Shown here piece by piece: positions 1 through 8,456 of a DNA stretch of 64,000 nucleotides. Within the stretch, counting starts at the first letter, position 1; each line of letters begins with the position of its first letter. This DNA is from JAYFRE01 sp034926235. GTDB lineage: Bacteria > Pseudomonadota > Alphaproteobacteria > Rhodospirillales > Magnetospirillaceae. The position numbers and the translations under genes are program-made. The notes beneath the pieces are model-generated. The model did not search any database. It saw only the letters and a program-made list of their open reading frames with translations, and had not been told where the DNA came from. The stretch spans positions 1-64,000 of the forward strand of contig JAYFRE010000128.1 in NCBI GenBank assembly GCA_034926235.1. Direction: 5' to 3'.

Positions 1-816
1 AGCTTTTTCAAACCATTCTCTTGCCTTGGCGTAATCCTGAGAGACACCGCGGCCATTGTAATACAGAACAGCAAGGTTACGCTGCGCATCGGCATTGCCT
101 TGCGCGGCGGCTTTTTCGAACCACTCCCTTGCCTTGGCATAATCCTGGCGAACGCCTTTCCCCTCGTTGTACAGGGTGCCGAGTAGAAACTGCGCATCGA
201 CATTTTCTTGGACCGCAGCTTTTTCGAACCACATCTTTGCTTTGGCGTAGTCCTTGGAGACGCCTTGTCCAAGCCTGTACAGGATGCCAAGGTTAAGCTG
301 TGCATCGGCATCGCCCTGCGCTGCGGCTTTTTCGTACCACTCCTTTGCCTTGGTATCATCTTGGCGAACGCCTTGCCCCCTATCATACAGGATACCAAGG
401 TTACGCTGTGCATCGGCATCGCCTTGCGTGGCAGCTTTTTCAAACCATTCTCTTGCCTTGGCGTAATCCTGGCGGACGCCGTGTCCAAAACTGTACATGA
501 TGCCTAAGTTGAATTGCGCCTTGGCATCGCCTTGCACTGCGGCTTTTTCGTACCAGTCCATTGCCTTGGCATAATCCTGGCGAACGCCTTGTCCAAGACT
601 ATACATGGTGCCAAGGTTAACCTGCGCCTCGGCATCTCCCTGTTCGGCTGCGGTTCTTGTTTCCTCTACATCAGGGTCTGACGACACGGGCTTATCTGCA
701 GCCGCTTCATTCGTACCAGGGGGCTCATCCTTTGCCCAGGAAGCCGTTTCTGTTGATGCGAAAAGGACGAGAGTAGAAAGAAAGACAAAAAGGGGGCGTC
801 TGATGGATGGTGTCAT
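1..816 (-). CDS. Exported Sel1-repeat (TPR-like) protein, 3' end outside window
   Basis: The minus-strand frame stays open from an ATG at 816 to the window edge (272 codons), so the C-terminus is missing. The first 28 residues look like a signal peptide (basic MTPSIRRP, then a hydrophobic stretch, then ASWA before KD). A short Glu/Asp-rich linker follows. From about residue 56 there are at least six tandem 36-residue Sel1 repeats of the form AAxQGDAxAQxNLGxxYxxGxGVRQDYAKAxxWxEK. Sel1 repeats form alpha-solenoids that bind proteins, usually in the periplasm or envelope. The partner is unknown. The repeats are also visible as a 108-bp DNA period. Confidence 0.88.
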   Translation of the reverse strand, partial: MTPSIRRPLFVFLSTLVLFASTETASWAKDEPPGTNEAAADKPVSSDPDVEETRTAAEQGDAEAQVNLGTMYSLGQGVRQDYAKAMDWYEKAAVQGDAKAQFNLGIMYSFGHGVRQDYAKAREWFEKAATQGDADAQRNLGILYDRGQGVRQDDTKAKEWYEKAAAQGDADAQLNLGILYRLGQGVSKDYAKAKMWFEKAAVQENVDAQFLLGTLYNEGKGVRQDYAKAREWFEKAAAQGNADAQRNLAVLYYNGRGVSQDYAKAREWFEKA

Positions 817-996
817 GGCGGGGACATCCAGAAATTCAGTCAAGACCCAAAGTATAGTAGAAAAACTATTTGATCATCCTATAAACCTTTGAGGGGTCTA
901 GAAATTTCTACGGGTGCAGGACTCTGCTTTCTCGGGAGAGATGCGGCGTCATGATCCGGTCCGGGCAGACTGTAATTGTCCGTCACATAGATCATC

Positions 997-2004
997 TTAT
1001 TTCCGGGATGCCGGTTGGGCGCCGGTTTCGGCCAGATTGCCGCGGAAGATGTTGAATCTCAGGCCGTCGGCGAGTTCAAACTCTTCCATATAGAAAGTCT
1101 CTGTTTTCCCCGAACTGACAAAATCGTGGGGAATCGATCGCGTATGTCTGCCGGGAATGAGCAGATTGTCGTCGATTGAACCGATACTGTCCCCGACCGT
1201 CTTGGCGTCTTCCTTGGTGTATATGGGGGATCTTTTCTTTGTGTAGAACAAGCCGTTTGGCCAGGAATTGATGTTCTTCCCATATTTACGCATTAATGCG
1301 TCGGAAGATTTCTTTATTTTCGCCAGATTGTCGTCGTTGATCTGGCTTTCTTTGTATTGGGGGCTGTTCATATAGGCTTGGCTATGGAAGTAATCATTCC
1401 TCTGCCGGTCGGAGTCCCCGCCATATTTGACTACGCCATAAAGGATTGCCGCAGAAACAGCGGTGAGGGCGACGATAAAGCGCTTGCGGGGGAACCGGGT
1501 ATGGGGCTCTTTTGATGATAGCGAAGGGGAATAGGCCGTTTCCGTCGGATCGTTCCGGTCGTTTCGATCCGGTTCTTCTTTTTTCTGTCCCATCAGGACA
1601 TGCCCGGCCAGGGCTGCGGTCGGGTCCTTCGAGAAGATCGCCGCCCCTGGTCCGAAGGCCGCCCCGGATAGGAAGCTCAAGGCGGAGTCTTCCGCTTGCT
1701 TGGCCTGGGCGGCGCGTTGGGCGCTCTGCTCGTCATTATATTTCTGGACCCGTTCGGCTTCGGCTTCCGCCTCCCTGGCCCGCTGGCGCTCCCACGCCTC
1801 CTGCTCGTCGCGGCGGGCCTGCTCCCTTGCATAGGCCTGCCGCTGATTTTCCATCTGCCGTTCGACTTCTTCCCGGTGTTCGGCGTCACGGCGGGCTTGT
1901 TCGGCGTCGGCTTCCGCCCTTTGCTGCGCTTCCCGCCTTGCCGCTTCTTCCCTTTGTTCGGCTTCGCGCCGCGCTTGCTCGGCCCACCAATCCTCGTCGG
2001 ACAT
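997..2004 (-). CDS. Hypothetical coiled-coil protein with one membrane segment
   Basis: I do not recognise this 335-residue protein. It starts MSDEDWWAEQ. An in-frame start 39 nt upstream exists but gives an unnatural basic leader. Residues about 8-115 are an Arg/Glu/Ala/Gln-rich, highly charged heptad-like stretch that should form a long coiled coil. A Gly/Ala-rich segment, a charged linker (DRNDRNDP) and one hydrophobic segment near residues 176-196 (FIVALTAVSAAILYGVV) follow. The C-terminal 140 residues are soluble and mixed in composition, with no motif I can name. The inferred topology is a cytoplasmic coiled coil, a single anchor and an exported tail. It may be envelope-associated like its Sel1 neighbour, but they are not obviously one operon. 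Confidence 0.75.
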   Translation of the reverse strand: MSDEDWWAEQARREAEQREEAARREAQQRAEADAEQARRDAEHREEVERQMENQRQAYAREQARRDEQEAWERQRAREAEAEAERVQKYNDEQSAQRAAQAKQAEDSALSFLSGAAFGPGAAIFSKDPTAALAGHVLMGQKKEEPDRNDRNDPTETAYSPSLSSKEPHTRFPRKRFIVALTAVSAAILYGVVKYGGDSDRQRNDYFHSQAYMNSPQYKESQINDDNLAKIKKSSDALMRKYGKNINSWPNGLFYTKKRSPIYTKEDAKTVGDSIGSIDDNLLIPGRHTRSIPHDFVSSGKTETFYMEEFELADGLRFNIFRGNLAETGAQPASRK

Positions 2005-2371
2005 GACTGTTCTCCGCCCTAACGGTCGGGTTGATAGTGGCACCGAATCAGAGGGACGTCACGGGAAGCGAGGGCTAGGGCAGCTCTGCCGTCCTAAGCC
2101 CGATTCTTGAACGGGGCTCTGGCACAGGATGTGCCCGTCTCGAAATATGAACGCCATAATCCGGCCCGAGTTTTCCGGTTATGTTTCAATGGATCGACGG
2201 TGGAGGAGGGTGGTGATGGTGAAAGGCGATTGGCGTGTTTCTCGTGTTGACGCTGCGCGCCGGAACGGCAAAGGCATAGTGCAATGTACCCATCACATAA
2301 ACGCCGTCCGCCATCTCTAGTCTGATTTAGTTTTTCACGGCTATACGTTCGTTGTGCCAAGGAACCTATCC
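2005..2371. other. Intergenic region, nothing recognised
   Basis: This 367-bp stretch separates the divergent coiled-coil gene (minus) and the RcnB-like gene (plus), so it should hold both promoters. Short open frames on each strand have no coherent composition, ribosome-binding site or family motif. I see no tRNA, repeat or clear operator. Confidence 0.5.
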
Positions 2372-2791
2372 ATGAAACGTATTATTATCACGCTGCTTGC
2401 TTCTCTGGCTCTGTCCGCATCCGTTGTCACGGCGCAGGCTCAGGCTCCGCAACCTCAGGGTGGCCCCCAGGGGCAGCCGGGCGGTCCGCAGGCCATGGAA
2501 CGGCATGACGGTCCGTCGCGGCCCGGCGCCGGACAACAGCATCACGAACCGCACCATCCCGCCGCCCAGCCTGCGCCCCGGCATCAGGCGCCGCCGCCTC
2601 ATGACTGGCACGCCGGCGAACACTTCAACCGGCATCGTGCGCCGCATTACGCCCGCATCCACCGGATCGATCATTACGGTCTTCAGCCGCCGCCGCCGGA
2701 TCATGTTTGGGTGCGTTCGGGATTCGACGCGCTGCTGGTGCGGCTGTCGAACAACGTCATCGTCTTGATTTCGCCCGGCGTGTTCCGCTAG
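2372..2791 (+). CDS. RcnB-family periplasmic protein
   Basis: This is a 139-residue exported protein. The start at 2372 (MKRIIITLLASLALSASVV) gives a clean signal peptide ending near AQAQ. A GTG 18 nt upstream is less likely. The middle (residues about 25-85) is a disordered Pro/Gln/Gly/His-rich stretch with many His residues. The C-terminus carries the RcnB-type signature: YGLQPPPPDHVWVR, then DALLVRLSNNVIVLISPGVF. RcnB of Escherichia coli is a periplasmic protein affecting nickel and cobalt homeostasis. Most family members are uncharacterised, so the metal role is only suggested here, helped by the His-rich linker. A strong terminator follows 13 nt after the stop. Confidence 0.82.
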   Translation: MKRIIITLLASLALSASVVTAQAQAPQPQGGPQGQPGGPQAMERHDGPSRPGAGQQHHEPHHPAAQPAPRHQAPPPHDWHAGEHFNRHRAPHYARIHRIDHYGLQPPPPDHVWVRSGFDALLVRLSNNVIVLISPGVFR

Positions 2792-2804
2792 CGGTATCCA
2801 GGAT

Positions 2805-2841
2805 CGCCGGGCGTGGGATGATACTGCGCCCGGCGTTTTTT
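2805..2841 (+). terminator. Intrinsic terminator after the RcnB-like gene
   Basis: A 9-bp GC stem CGCCGGGCG/CGCCCGGCG (2805-2813 with 2827-2835) is followed directly by six T residues. It lies just past the RcnB stop and abuts the stop of pepD on the other strand. Confidence 0.85.
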
Positions 2842-2842
2842 C

Positions 2843-4285
2843 TCACAGCGCGCGGAGGATGGCCTTCAGCAATGTCCAGGCTTGCGCGACCGAGGCGATT
2901 TCGACCCGTTCGCCCGGCGCATGCGGCCCCTGGATCGTCGGGCCGAAGGACAGCATGTCAAGCCCGGGATAGGCCGCGCCGATGACGCCGCATTCCAGGC
3001 CGGCATGGATCACCTGGACTCCGGCCTCCATGCCGAAGGTTTCCGCATAGACCGTGCGGCAGCGGGCCAGCAGGGCCGAGGCGGGATCGGGGGCCCAGCC
3101 GGGGTGAAAATTGCTCAGCGCCGCGTCCAGCCCGGCTTGGCGGAACCGGGCGGCGATGGTTTCGGCCAGGATCGCGGCCTGATCGTCCACCAGCGACCGC
3201 ACCATGACATTGGCCGAAAATGCGCCGTTTTCCAGGCGCATCATCCCCAGATTGTCGGATGTTTCGACCACGCCGTCGAAGGCGTCGCTCATCCGCCGGA
3301 CACCGTTCGGGATTTCGGTCAGGGCGTCGAGCAGGGCGGTCTGGGCGGTCCCGGTCAGCACCGGTCCGGGTGTCGCCGGGACAAGCGCCAATTTCAGCCG
3401 ATCACCAGGATTCTCAAGCTCGGCGGCCAGACGGCGGTTCTGTTCGTCCAGGAAATCATCCAGCCAATCGGTCCCGATCGGCAGCAGAATGTCGGCGAAG
3501 GCATCGCGCGGAATGGCATTGCGGGCGCTGCCGCCGGCCAGGGCGGACAGGCGCAAGGGGGCGCGCTGGGCCAGGGCGCAGAGCACCGCGATCAGGATCT
3601 TGTTGGCGTTGCCGCGCCCCAGATGGATGTCGCAGCCGGAATGACCGCCCGCCAGCCCGCTTACCGTCAGCCGCCAGGCGCGGCTTGCGTCGGGCGCGGG
3701 CTCGGTCGGACAGATGGCGGTGGCATCGACATTGCAACTGCCGGCGCAGCCGACATAGAACTCGCCCCAGGCTTCGGTATCGAGATTGAGCAGCGAACGG
3801 CCCTTGAGCCAGCCCGGAGCCAGCCCGAGCGCGCCGCCCATGCCGTCTTCCTCGTCCACGGTCAGCAGCACTTCCAGGTCGGGATGGTCCAGCCCGCTTT
3901 CTTCCAGCGCCGCCAAAGCCAAGGCGACGCCTATTCCGTTGTCGGCCCCCAGCGTGGTGGTGCGCGCCAGCATCCAGCCATTGGCAATTTCGGGCCGGAT
4001 GGGGTCCTTGGTGAAATCATGGCAGGCGTCCGGCAGGGATTGGCACACCATGTCGAGATGAGCTTGCAGGATCACGCCCGGCCGATTTTCATGACCCCGT
4101 GTCGCCGGTTTGCGCAGCAGAAGATTTCCGGTCTTATCCTGTTCGGCGGCGATGCCGTGGGCCTTTGCCCAGGCGGTGATATGCCGGCGCACCGCATCCT
4201 CGCCCCGGCTGGGACGGGGAATGGCGGTCAGCGCGGCGAAATGCCGCCAGACGGGTTCCGGGGTCAGGGCTGCGAATACATCCAT
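2843..4285 (-). CDS. pepD: Aminoacyl-histidine dipeptidase (PepD)
   Basis: This 480-residue zinc peptidase of the M20/M28 clan matches the usual PepD length (about 485). It hydrolyses Xaa-His dipeptides such as carnosine, and other short peptides, in the cytoplasm. Visible metal-site motifs are LQAHLDMVCQ (about residue 80), TLGADNGIGVA with the bridging Asp (about 120) and TVDEEDGMGGA with the catalytic Glu pair (about 150). The C-terminus has HAGLECGVIG and SFGPTIQGPHAPGERV, as in the family. The start MDVFAAL was chosen over an upstream in-frame ATG because it aligns with family N-termini. It runs in the same direction as ygfZ, 55 nt downstream of it. Confidence 0.93.
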   Translation of the reverse strand: MDVFAALTPEPVWRHFAALTAIPRPSRGEDAVRRHITAWAKAHGIAAEQDKTGNLLLRKPATRGHENRPGVILQAHLDMVCQSLPDACHDFTKDPIRPEIANGWMLARTTTLGADNGIGVALALAALEESGLDHPDLEVLLTVDEEDGMGGALGLAPGWLKGRSLLNLDTEAWGEFYVGCAGSCNVDATAICPTEPAPDASRAWRLTVSGLAGGHSGCDIHLGRGNANKILIAVLCALAQRAPLRLSALAGGSARNAIPRDAFADILLPIGTDWLDDFLDEQNRRLAAELENPGDRLKLALVPATPGPVLTGTAQTALLDALTEIPNGVRRMSDAFDGVVETSDNLGMMRLENGAFSANVMVRSLVDDQAAILAETIAARFRQAGLDAALSNFHPGWAPDPASALLARCRTVYAETFGMEAGVQVIHAGLECGVIGAAYPGLDMLSFGPTIQGPHAPGERVEIASVAQAWTLLKAILRAL

Positions 4286-4340
4286 AAGACATCTCTTCCG
4301 AATCGGTGTGGCCATTTCCCGGACGGGCGGCGGCAATCGT

Positions 4341-5237
4341 TCAAAGGGCGATCCAAGCGGGCTTTCGCGGCGTCAGCCGGACACCACCGGGAGCCTCCAG
4401 GGTTCCGCCGTCGGTTTCCAGGGCCTTTAGCGTTTCCAGCCGGATCATCGCCAGCCCGATGTCATCGGCGGACGACGCCATCTGTCCGGCTTCTTCCCCG
4501 TTCAATGTCAGCGTCGTTCCGGGTGGCGGGGCCTCGCCATCGATGGCGACCGGGATCAGGCGTTTGTGCAATTCACCGCGGAATTTAGTTCGCGTCATCT
4601 GTTCCTGGCCCAGATAACAGCCTTTCTTCCAATCGACGCCGCCCAGCTCGTCGAACCCGGCTTCCAGCGGATGGGTGCGTTCCATCACCATGTCGCGGCT
4701 GCCGTCGGGCAGGCCCAAGGCCAGCCGCGCCGCATCCCAGCGCGCGAAGGGGGCCGGACTGAGCCCGGCGGCTTCCAGCGCCGCCGCGCCGCTTTCGGGC
4801 AGCCAGGCGCGCAAGCCCGCCCCCGCCAGCCGGGGATCGGCGAAAACAAGCCCATTCCCCCAGGGGGTCACGGTTCCGGGCGCGTCCGGCACGCCCAGGC
4901 GGGCGGCGGCGTCCTGGCCTGAGATGGCAAAAATGGCGAGATCGTCACGGGCGGCGATGGTCACTTTGCTGCGCAGCTTGTAAACCGACAACCGCTTGAT
5001 GAAGGCGTCCCGCTGATCGGCCTCGGTATCCAGCAGGATCGCGCCATTCTGTTCGATAGCGAAGAAATCATGCAGGAACCGCCCCTTGTTCGTCAGGAAC
5101 GCGCCATAACGCGCCAATCCCGGCTCCAGGGTCAGGATGTTGGCCGAAACCAGCCCGTGCAGGAAGGTTTTGCGGTCCTCGCCGTCGATGGCGATCAGGG
5201 CGCGATGGGGCAGACGGACAAAGGAGGAAGCTGACAT
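4341..5237 (-). CDS. ygfZ: Folate-binding protein YgfZ (iron-sulfur cluster repair/assembly)
   Basis: This 298-residue protein resembles the GcvT aminomethyltransferase fold. YgfZ proteins use tetrahydrofolate and help make or repair Fe-S clusters in selected enzymes. The diagnostic motif KKGCYLGQE, with its conserved Cys, is at about residue 207. The N-terminus FVRLPHRALIAIDGEDRKTFLHGLVSANI is typical. The start at 5237 was chosen because the frame further upstream translates the divergent pyrC region and has no family similarity. It is divergent from pyrC across a 180-bp spacer. Confidence 0.92.
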   Translation of the reverse strand: MSASSFVRLPHRALIAIDGEDRKTFLHGLVSANILTLEPGLARYGAFLTNKGRFLHDFFAIEQNGAILLDTEADQRDAFIKRLSVYKLRSKVTIAARDDLAIFAISGQDAAARLGVPDAPGTVTPWGNGLVFADPRLAGAGLRAWLPESGAAALEAAGLSPAPFARWDAARLALGLPDGSRDMVMERTHPLEAGFDELGGVDWKKGCYLGQEQMTRTKFRGELHKRLIPVAIDGEAPPPGTTLTLNGEEAGQMASSADDIGLAMIRLETLKALETDGGTLEAPGGVRLTPRKPAWIAL

Positions 5238-5417
5238 CGGACGATCCCGTGCAAACGGTTCAGGGTATGATTTGGGAAGGTGGGACAATCCCGGCCCGAT
5301 GGCAAGGGGCGGGGCTCGTTCGCGGGGGCTTTTCGTACCGGCGCATAACGGATAAGGATAGAGCCGGGAACGGCCGCGGCCATTCCCGCCCGCGCAATCC
5401 TTTGGGAGCCAAACCTC

Positions 5418-6761
5418 ATGACCCGAACCTTCGATCTTTTGCTGACAGGGGGGCAGGCGGTAACACCGGCGGGGCTTCAAACGGTGGATATCGGCATCCG
5501 GGACGGGCGCATCGCCGCGATCGGCGCGGGCAGCGGCGCGGTCGCAGCCGAAACGATCGATCTGTCCGGCCTGACCCTGCTGCCGGGCGCGATCGACAGT
5601 CATGTGCATTTCCGCGAGCCTGGACTGGAGCATAAAGAGGATTTGGGCACCGGCACCGCCGCCGCCGCTCTGGGCGGCATCGTCGCCATCTGCGAGATGC
5701 CCAACACCAAGCCGCCGACATTGGAAGCGGTGGATTTAGCCGACAAGCTGGCCCGCGCCAAAGCGCGCGCCTGGGTCGATCACGCCTTTTTCATCGGGGC
5801 CAGCCCCAGCAATCTGGATCGCCTGTCCGAATTGGAGCGTCTGCCGGGCTGCGCCGGGGTCAAGCTGTTCATGGGCAGCTCGACCGGCAATCTGTTGCTG
5901 GACGAGGAAGACCGGCTGCGTGCGGCGCTGATGGCGGGCGTCCGGCGTCTGGCGGTTCATTCCGAGGATGAAACCCGGCTGAAGGAACGCCGCGCCCTGG
6001 TCGAAGGCGGGGCGGACGTGGCGATGCACCCCGTCTGGCGCGACGAGGAAGCGGCGGTGCTGGCCACCGCGCGCTTGTTGCGGCTGTCGCGCGTGACCGG
6101 GCGGCGGGTGCATGTGCTGCATGTCACCTCGGCGGGCGAGATGGATATCCTGGGCCGGGACAAGGATCTGGCCACGGTCGAGGTCACGCCCCAGCATCTG
6201 ACCCTGTCCGCGCCCGAATGCTATGAAAGGCTGGGCAGCCTGGCGCAGATGAACCCGCCGATCCGCGACGAATCGCACCGGCTGGCGCTGTGGCGGGCGG
6301 TGGATCAGGGCATCGTCGATGTCATCGGATCGGATCATGCCCCGCATACGCAAGAGGAAAAGGCCAAGCCCTATCCGGAAAGCCCGTCGGGCATGACCGG
6401 GGTGCAAACCTTGTTGCCGGTGATGCTGGATCATGTCGCCGCCGGGCGTTTGAGCCTGGAACGGCTGGCCGATCTGGTCAGCGCCGGTCCGGCCCGTGTC
6501 CTGTCGATGGCGGGCAAGGGGCGCATCGCGGTCGGGTATGATGCCGATTTCTCGGTGGTCGATCTGAAGGCGCGGCGGCGCATTTCCAACAGCTGGATCG
6601 CCAGCCGCTGCGGCTGGACGCCGTTCGACGGCATGATGGTGACGGGCTGGCCGGTCATGACCGTGATCCGGGGACGGGTGGTGATGCGCGACGGCGGCTT
6701 GCTGGGCGATCCCGCAGGTATCCCGATCCGGTTTCAGGAAAGCTATCATCCGGTGAGATAA
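5418..6761 (+). CDS. pyrC: Dihydroorotase
   Basis: This is a 447-residue class I-type dihydroorotase. It cyclises N-carbamoyl-aspartate to dihydroorotate in pyrimidine synthesis. Metal-binding His62 and His64 lie in DSHVHFREPG. Other family signatures are EMPNTKPPT (substrate binding), HVLHVTSAGE (metal His), VTPQHL and SDHAPHT (catalytic Asp region, about residue 311). The start ATG follows GGGAGCC weakly. PyrB is not adjacent in this window, so pyrC stands as a single gene here. The next gene starts 100 nt downstream. Confidence 0.94.
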   Translation: MTRTFDLLLTGGQAVTPAGLQTVDIGIRDGRIAAIGAGSGAVAAETIDLSGLTLLPGAIDSHVHFREPGLEHKEDLGTGTAAAALGGIVAICEMPNTKPPTLEAVDLADKLARAKARAWVDHAFFIGASPSNLDRLSELERLPGCAGVKLFMGSSTGNLLLDEEDRLRAALMAGVRRLAVHSEDETRLKERRALVEGGADVAMHPVWRDEEAAVLATARLLRLSRVTGRRVHVLHVTSAGEMDILGRDKDLATVEVTPQHLTLSAPECYERLGSLAQMNPPIRDESHRLALWRAVDQGIVDVIGSDHAPHTQEEKAKPYPESPSGMTGVQTLLPVMLDHVAAGRLSLERLADLVSAGPARVLSMAGKGRIAVGYDADFSVVDLKARRRISNSWIASRCGWTPFDGMMVTGWPVMTVIRGRVVMRDGGLLGDPAGIPIRFQESYHPVR

Positions 6762-6861
6762 TGACGGGGCTTATAAAAAACGGGTGCTTAGCCTACATTA
6801 TCAGCACTCATGATTGTTGCTGCTTTTTTCGGCAACAGAGCCCGTGGATAAGGATCAGGAC

Positions 6862-7068
6862 ATGAAACTCAGCGCGCGCAACAACCTGCCCGGAAAGATC
6901 GTCGATATCACCCGTGGGCCGACCTCGGCCAAGGTCAAGGTCGATATCGGCAACGGCGTCGTCGTCACGTCGTCAATCACCACCGAAGCCGCCGACGATC
7001 TCGGCCTGAAGGTGGGCGATTCCGTCAGCGCCATCGTCAAGGCATCGGACGTGATCATCGGTAAATAA
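6862..7068 (+). CDS. mop: Mop-type molybdate-binding protein (molbindin)
   Basis: This 68-residue protein is a single TOBE/Mop domain, MKLSARNNLPGKIVDITRGP...VKVDIGNGVVVTSSITTEAADDLGLKVGDSVSAIVKASDVIIGK. Molbindins of this length assemble as hexamers and store or buffer molybdate and tungstate in the cytoplasm. The start was placed at 6862 with AGGA upstream. An earlier in-frame ATG would add a 16-residue leader absent from the family. The neighbour is modD, so this is a two-gene molybdenum unit without the modABC transporter. Confidence 0.9.
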   Translation: MKLSARNNLPGKIVDITRGPTSAKVKVDIGNGVVVTSSITTEAADDLGLKVGDSVSAIVKASDVIIGK

Positions 7069-7146
7069 TTCTTCGGATCGGGCTCCGGCGGACCATCTTT
7101 CCGCTCGAAGGGGGCGGGGTTCCGCCGGGGCCTAGGATGCCCTGCC

Positions 7147-7983
7147 ATGCTGGTTCTGCCCGATTCCCTGCTGCAATCCTTCCTGCATGAGGACGTTCCT
7201 TACGGGGATCTGACCACCGGCTTGCTGGCCATCGGCGCGGAGCCCGCGCGCATCGGTTTTGTCGCGCGCACGCCGTTGCAGCTCTGCGGGGTCGAGGAAG
7301 CGGCGCGGCTGATCCAACTGGCCGGCGGCGATGCGGCGCCCCTGCGCCGCTCCGGCGAATGGTGCGAACCGGGTGTTCCGGTGCTGGAAGGGCAGGGCAG
7401 GGCCGAAACCGTGATCGCGGCCTGGAAGGTCGCCCAGACCCTGATTGAAACGGCATCGGGCATCGCCACGGCGGTGCGCCATATCCGCGATGCCGCTGAA
7501 CGCGGCGGCGGTGCGGCAGTCGCCTGCACGCGCAAAAGCGCTCCCGGCACGCGCGCCCTGGCCCTGAAAGCGGTCCAGGCCGGCGGCGGCATCGCCCATC
7601 GCCTGGGGCTGTCCGACAGCATTCTGGTTTTCCCCGAACATTGCGCCTTTCTGGACGAAGCCCCGGCGGCGACGGTCAGGCGGCTTAAGGCGGCCTGCCC
7701 GGAACGCCGGGTCGTGGTCGAGGCCGCCACGCGCGACGATGCCCTGATTTGGGCCGAAGCCGGGGCCGATGTCCTGCAACTGGAAAAATTCCCGCCCGAA
7801 GCGGTGGCGGAAATCGCGCATTTCCTGGCGGGAATGGCATCGCCGCCCTTGCTTGCCGCCGCCGGCGGGGTCAATGAAGGCAATGCCTGTGCTTATGCGC
7901 AAGCCGGGGCGCAGCTGCTGGTGACCAGCGCGCCCTATTGGGCCAAACCGGCGGAAATTCAGGTGCGGATCGGGCGGGCCTGA
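7147..7983 (+). CDS. modD: ModD, molybdenum-associated phosphoribosyltransferase homologue
   Basis: This 278-residue protein is homologous to quinolinate phosphoribosyltransferase (NadC) and belongs to the ModD subfamily found with molybdate genes. Visible motifs are LHEDVPYGDLTT (residues about 13-24), the Arg/Lys-rich TRKSAPGTRALALKAVQAGGGIAHR (about 122-146) and the C-terminal barrel with AAAGGVNEGNA. The exact reaction of ModD is not settled in the literature I know. Placement 78 nt after mop supports the ModD rather than the NadC assignment. The stop faces nfeD across a hairpin. Confidence 0.87.
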   Translation: MLVLPDSLLQSFLHEDVPYGDLTTGLLAIGAEPARIGFVARTPLQLCGVEEAARLIQLAGGDAAPLRRSGEWCEPGVPVLEGQGRAETVIAAWKVAQTLIETASGIATAVRHIRDAAERGGGAAVACTRKSAPGTRALALKAVQAGGGIAHRLGLSDSILVFPEHCAFLDEAPAATVRRLKAACPERRVVVEAATRDDALIWAEAGADVLQLEKFPPEAVAEIAHFLAGMASPPLLAAAGGVNEGNACAYAQAGAQLLVTSAPYWAKPAEIQVRIGRA

Positions 7984-7988
7984 AACAG

Positions 7989-8011
7989 CCGGCCCTCACA
8001 TTCAGGGCCGG
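7989..8011. terminator. Hairpin between convergent modD and nfeD
   Basis: The 8-bp stem CCGGCCCT/AGGGCCGG with a 7-nt loop begins 6 nt after the modD stop and 14 nt beyond the nfeD stop on the other strand. It lacks a T-run, so a terminator role is likely but not certain. Confidence 0.5.
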
Positions 8012-8024
8012 GACGACCGCGCGC

Positions 8025-8456
8025 TCAAACTTTTTCGACCTCCAGCACCATCGAATCCGTGATGCCGGTGACGCGAATGGCGGTGCCGGCAGGCAGATCA
8101 GGCCCGGTGACGGACCACAGCGTGCCGCCGATCCGGGCCCGGCCGACGCCGGCTGCGATGGGTGTTTCCAGGACGGTTTCTTTGCCGATCAAACGCCGGT
8201 CCCGCCGATTAAGGTTCGGGTCGTCGCCGGGCTGGCGGCGGGGGTCGTAGAATTTGCGTCCGGCCACAGCGCTGACAGCGGCGGCGGCCACCATGATCAT
8301 GCCGCAGATTTCCCAGCCGAGCGCGGGAAAGGCCAGGGCCGCCAATCCGGCGGCGGCAGCGCCCAGCGACAGCCATAGAAAGACCACGCCGGGCACCAGC
8401 AACTCAGCCAGCAGCAGCAGGGCCGACAAGACCCACCAATGCCAGAAGGAAATCAT
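8025..8456 (-). CDS. NfeD-family membrane protein
   Basis: This 143-residue protein has three or four hydrophobic segments in the first 75 residues (WWVLSALLLLAELLVPGVVFLWLSLGAAAAGLAAL, then a second block). A soluble C-terminal OB-fold domain of the NfeD type follows (GKETVLETPIAAGVGRARIGG...GTAIRVTGITDSMVLEVEKV). The short NfeD form works next to SPFH/stomatin proteins in membrane microdomains. The start MISFWHWW makes an ATGA overlap with the upstream SPFH gene. A start four codons earlier is possible. The two genes are certainly cotranscribed. Confidence 0.88.
   Translation of the reverse strand: MISFWHWWVLSALLLLAELLVPGVVFLWLSLGAAAAGLAALAFPALGWEICGMIMVAAAAVSAVAGRKFYDPRRQPGDDPNLNRRDRRLIGKETVLETPIAAGVGRARIGGTLWSVTGPDLPAGTAIRVTGITDSMVLEVEKV

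Noticed and set aside
1..640. Regular DNA repeats that might be taken for a CRISPR array
   Set aside because: The period is 108 bp without unique spacers of constant length, and the repeats translate into Sel1 units.
2044..2140. A possible tRNA-like segment with a GATTC...GAAC pattern
   Set aside because: No cloverleaf with acceptor and anticodon stems can be drawn, and the T-loop consensus is absent.
2882..4588. A 568-codon open frame on the plus strand opposite pepD
   Set aside because: It is antisense to pepD and ygfZ, is rich in Gly/Gln/Arg/His with no domain pattern, and is explained by the high GC content of the coding strand.
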